Shown here: in pieces, positions 16,624 through 19,175 of the stretch
Position numbering within the stretch: the first letter of the stretch is position 1
Layout of the letters: each line of letters starts with the position of its first letter
Assembly: GCA_025201845.1 (NCBI GenBank)
Contig: MU603970.1
Location: 95,498-114,672, forward strand
Origin: Martensiomyces pterosporus
Taxonomy: Eukaryota > Kickxellomycota > Kickxellomycetes > Kickxellales > Kickxellaceae
Direction of reading: 5' to 3'
Length of the DNA stretch: 19,175 nucleotides
Translations under genes and position numbers: made by a program
The notes under the pieces: model-generated
Seen by the model: the letters and a program-made list of their open reading frames with translations, nothing else
What the model was told of the DNA's origin: nothing
The model's database searches: none

Positions 16624-18981
16624 ATGCCATTTGACGACGAGGAGACACCCCGCACCACGGGCGACAACGCCGCTTCGGCCGGCAGCGCCTGGACCAACGA
16701 CGTCGACCCGGCCATTGACTCGCCCCGGGAGAAGTTCCGCCGCGAGCGTGACAGCCCCGACCGCCGCGACAGATTCGGCCGTGACCGTCGCAGCCGCAGC
16801 CGCTCTCCCTCCGAGATCAGAGGCCCCCGCCGCCGCTCGCGCTCGCCTATCCGCCGCGCGTCGGGCCAGGAGGATGGCGACCGGTATATTCCACACTATG
16901 AGCGCGACCGCGACGGTGGTGGTGGCGACCGCTACCAGTCCGGCGGCGGTCGCTACGGCGGAGGCGGAGGCGGAGGCTATAGCCACCGTGGCTACTCTGG
17001 TGGCCGTGGAAACCGCGCCTCCAACCGCGGCGACCTCGACAACCCCTACTCGGGCAACGGCAGCGGAGACGGCATGGGCGGCCGGTCGGGAGGCTTCTCT
17101 AGCGGCGGCATGCTCGACCCCCGCTCCTACGACCAGGTTGTGCCGTTCAAGTACTTTGCTGAGTGGCTGAAGACACAGGATGGCGGGCGCCGCCTCGAGC
17201 AGGAGGAGATCAGAGAGCGGTACGAAGACTACCGCCGCGAGGCCTTGCAGCGTCTGTACACCAACTTCTTTGCCGGCCACAAGGACGACGACTGGTTCAG
17301 AGAGCGCTTTGATCCTGACAGGCGCAAGGAGTATATGCAGCTGCTCTCTGTGCGCAAGACAACCAACCTCAAGGGCTATGTTGCTGACCTAGAGGCCGGC
17401 AGGTTTGACAGGCTGACCATGACGGCCACCACGGAGCAGGTGATGCAGCACGAGGTCAACAGACGCGACCAGTCGAGCGCCAACCGCCTGGGCGGCGGTG
17501 ATGACGATGACGACGCTGAGACCTACTGCCTGTTTATCCGCACCGTCCCGCCAAGCGTCTCCCGTGCAATTCTTGAGGAGGAGCTGAAGAAGCAGCCTGG
17601 GTTCAAGTACCTTGCTCTCTCAGAGCCCCGCCAAGACAAGCAGTACCACCGCTTCGGATGGGTGCGCTTTGAGAAGGACACTGACATGGAAAAGGTCATG
17701 GACAACCTGAGCAGCCTGAAGATTGACGAGTTCCAGTTCCACTTCTCGCGCCACACCAACAGCTCCTCGGCAGCCATGCGCCTGGTGCCCGATGTGGCAA
17801 GCACGGACGAGCGCCTGCGCCACGACCTCAAGCTTGTGCGCGAGGCCGTCAGGTCTCTCGATGAGCGCACCGACCCCAGTGCCTTCCACTCGCTCGAGCT
17901 GATCCAGAAGAAGGCCAAGGAGCTTTCTGCCGCCGCAGGCGAGCAGCCGTCGTCTCCAGCTGCTGGCGACGAGTCCAAGCTGGGCGACGAGCCAAAGGAC
18001 GACGATGGGGATGTGGCTATGAACGAGAATGAGAAGAAGGACGCTGGCGAGGACGACAGCGAGGTCAAGGGCGACATTGATGCGGTTCGCAGAGAGCTCG
18101 ATCTGCACCTCGAGTATCTGCGCCGTGTCCACTACTACTGCTACTACTGTGGCCACACTGCGGACAACGCAGAGGACTTTGCCCGCAGATGCGCCAAGCA
18201 GCACTTGCGGCGGCCTCTGCAGCCCAACGGGCGTGCGGCGCCGTCGGGCAACTGGACGCGCAACCTGGACAACCGCAACGACGTCATCATCCACCCGCTG
18301 GAGGCCGAGCGGCTGTACAAGGAAGGCGGAAAGTCGCTTGAGCGCGAGACCGACAAGGAGCTCGACAAGCACATCAAGCAGCTGGACGAGGGCAGGTTCA
18401 GGTGCCTGCTGTGCACGAAGCTCTTCAAGGGCGACGCGTTTGTCCGCAAGCACATCCGCAACAAGCACCCGGAGGCGGTGCCGGAGTCGCTTGTTCGCGA
18501 GATCGCGTTCTTCAACAACTTTGTGCGCGAGGCGCCCCACTTTGTCCAGCTGGGCACTGGAGGCGCGCTCTCGTTTGGCGGCGCCATGGGTGGGTCTGGC
18601 TCCAACGGCGGCGGCGGTGGCATGGGTGGTCCTGGTGGCATGCGCGACAGAAACGCCGGGTTCATGCCCCAGATCATGCCCGGCATGATGATTCCAGGCA
18701 TGATGGCTGCTGGCCCCTACATGATGCCTGGCATGATGCCCGGGATGATGCCTGGCATGATGCCGATGGGCGGCCACTTTATGAGCCCAGGCATGATGGG
18801 CATGATGAGCGGCGGCGGCGGCGGCGGCGGCGACCGTGGCCAGAGCGGCATGTATGGCCAGCAGTACCGTGGACGCGGCAACCCTCGCGGCCAGGGCAAC
18901 AACAGGGGCGACCCAAGAGCCGTGCGCTCCTACGTCGACCTCGATGCTCCGGCGGAGGGCGAGCCCGACTTTGGCTTCTGA
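16624..18981 (+). CDS. ARS2: SERRATE/ARS2 homologue, nuclear RNA-processing effector
   Basis: Nuclear protein that binds the cap-binding complex and directs nascent capped RNAs to processing, export or exosome decay (fission-yeast Pir2, animal ARS2, plant SERRATE). The 785-residue protein has: an N-terminal KFRRER motif and RS stretch (about 30-80); a Gly/Arg-rich RGG-like region (96-155); the SERRATE/ARS2 N domain (about 167-236; PFKYFAEWL, HKDDDWFRERFDP); an RRM-like fold (about 299-379; LFIRTVPPSVSR, LSEP, GWVRFEK); an acidic linker; a core with candidate zinc ligands C506, C509, C523 and H527; a C2H2 finger C594-x2-C597-x12-H610-x4-H615; a Met-Pro-Gly-rich segment; and the conserved end GDPRAVRSYVDLDAP, which in animals contacts the cap-binding complex. 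ATG 16624 is chosen because the extension begins at GTG 16585 and lacks family similarity. Confidence 0.95.
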   Translation: MPFDDEETPRTTGDNAASAGSAWTNDVDPAIDSPREKFRRERDSPDRRDRFGRDRRSRSRSPSEIRGPRRRSRSPIRRASGQEDGDRYIPHYERDRDGGGGDRYQSGGGRYGGGGGGGYSHRGYSGGRGNRASNRGDLDNPYSGNGSGDGMGGRSGGFSSGGMLDPRSYDQVVPFKYFAEWLKTQDGGRRLEQEEIRERYEDYRREALQRLYTNFFAGHKDDDWFRERFDPDRRKEYMQLLSVRKTTNLKGYVADLEAGRFDRLTMTATTEQVMQHEVNRRDQSSANRLGGGDDDDDAETYCLFIRTVPPSVSRAILEEELKKQPGFKYLALSEPRQDKQYHRFGWVRFEKDTDMEKVMDNLSSLKIDEFQFHFSRHTNSSSAAMRLVPDVASTDERLRHDLKLVREAVRSLDERTDPSAFHSLELIQKKAKELSAAAGEQPSSPAAGDESKLGDEPKDDDGDVAMNENEKKDAGEDDSEVKGDIDAVRRELDLHLEYLRRVHYYCYYCGHTADNAEDFARRCAKQHLRRPLQPNGRAAPSGNWTRNLDNRNDVIIHPLEAERLYKEGGKSLERETDKELDKHIKQLDEGRFRCLLCTKLFKGDAFVRKHIRNKHPEAVPESLVREIAFFNNFVREAPHFVQLGTGGALSFGGAMGGSGSNGGGGGMGGPGGMRDRNAGFMPQIMPGMMIPGMMAAGPYMMPGMMPGMMPGMMPMGGHFMSPGMMGMMSGGGGGGGDRGQSGMYGQQYRGRGNPRGQGNNRGDPRAVRSYVDLDAPAEGEPDFGF
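18676..18810 (+). repeat. Met-Pro-Gly-Met coding repeat in ARS2
   Basis: Tandem variants of a 12-base unit (ATGATGCCTGGC) encode PGMM repeats, followed at 18811-18831 by a GGC run encoding poly-Gly. It sits between the zinc-finger core and the conserved C terminus. It is imperfect, with third-position changes, so it is not a very recent expansion. Confidence 0.75.
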
Positions 18982-19175
18982 AAAACACTTGCAACACCAG
19001 CAGACAGACATTATAATACCCGCACGATGCCCTCCTCTCTTCAGCGCCCCACTTGCTTTTTTTATTCTCCTTATCCACCAGCCTACTAACAGCTGACATT
19101 TTTCTCCCATTAAATATGAAATGCGTTCTTTCCAGCTGGTGCGGGGTGCAGCGAGTGAGGCTGGCAGCTGTGCCT
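18982..19175 (+). other. 3' flank of ARS2
   Basis: Holds the ARS2 3'UTR. A T-run near 19055-19062 and an ATTAAATATGAAA patch near 19109-19121 (ATTAAA is a common variant poly(A) signal) are the only marks seen. The window ends before any next gene can be recognised. Confidence 0.45.

Noticed and set aside
17620..19110. 496-codon minus-strand open frame
   Set aside because: Antisense to ARS2; its His/Ala-rich runs are complements of the ATGATGCC repeat and the Gly codons.
1..19175. tRNA, rRNA, CRISPR, insertion sequences, virus-derived genes
   Set aside because: Looked for in all spacers and introns; no tRNA T-arm consensus with matching arms, no regular spaced repeats, and no transposase or viral protein motifs were seen.

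Overview
The window reads as nuclear DNA from a fungus. It carries six protein genes of typical eukaryotic house-keeping type. They have few introns (two supported, both with GT..AG ends), GC-rich coding sequence, and pyrimidine-rich 5' flanks in front of the plus-strand genes at the right. The fungal UPF0662/DUF2408 gene, the full-length ARS2 gene and the low intron density would suit an early-diverging (non-Dikarya) lineage such as Kickxellomycotina. That placement is inference from gene style, not from a phylogenetic marker. No rRNA, tRNA, transposon, CRISPR array or operon was seen.

Layout, left to right. (1) 166-2770, minus: a two-exon gene for a 789-residue predicted nuclear-envelope KASH-type protein, with an EF-hand-like head, a long coiled coil, one membrane helix and an 81-residue C-terminal tail. 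(2) 3466-6666, plus: BMS1, the GTPase of the 90S pre-ribosome; it shares a 695-bp divergent promoter region with gene 1. (3) 7178-11620, plus: a 1480-residue double-GRAM, TBC-domain Rab GAP of the Gyp2/TBC1D8-9 type. (4) 11800-12870, minus: the mitochondrial thiamine pyrophosphate carrier TPC1, convergent with gene 3 across only 179 bp. (5) 13718-15444, plus: a two-exon UPF0662/DUF2408 gene, divergent from TPC1 across 847 bp. (6) 16624-18981, plus: the SERRATE/ARS2 homologue, with a 1.18-kb pyrimidine-rich upstream region that may hold a 5'UTR intron.

The genes do not form a pathway. They cover nucleus-cytoskeleton linkage, small-subunit ribosome assembly, Rab-controlled membrane traffic, mitochondrial cofactor import, an uncharacterised repeat protein, and nuclear cap-linked RNA sorting. 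The points most worth following are the KASH5-like architecture of gene 1, revealed only after joining its two exons; the five-fold internal repeat of the UPF0662 protein; the apparent loss of a segment in BMS1; and the mixed RS/RGG plus Met-Pro-Gly composition of the ARS2 homologue.
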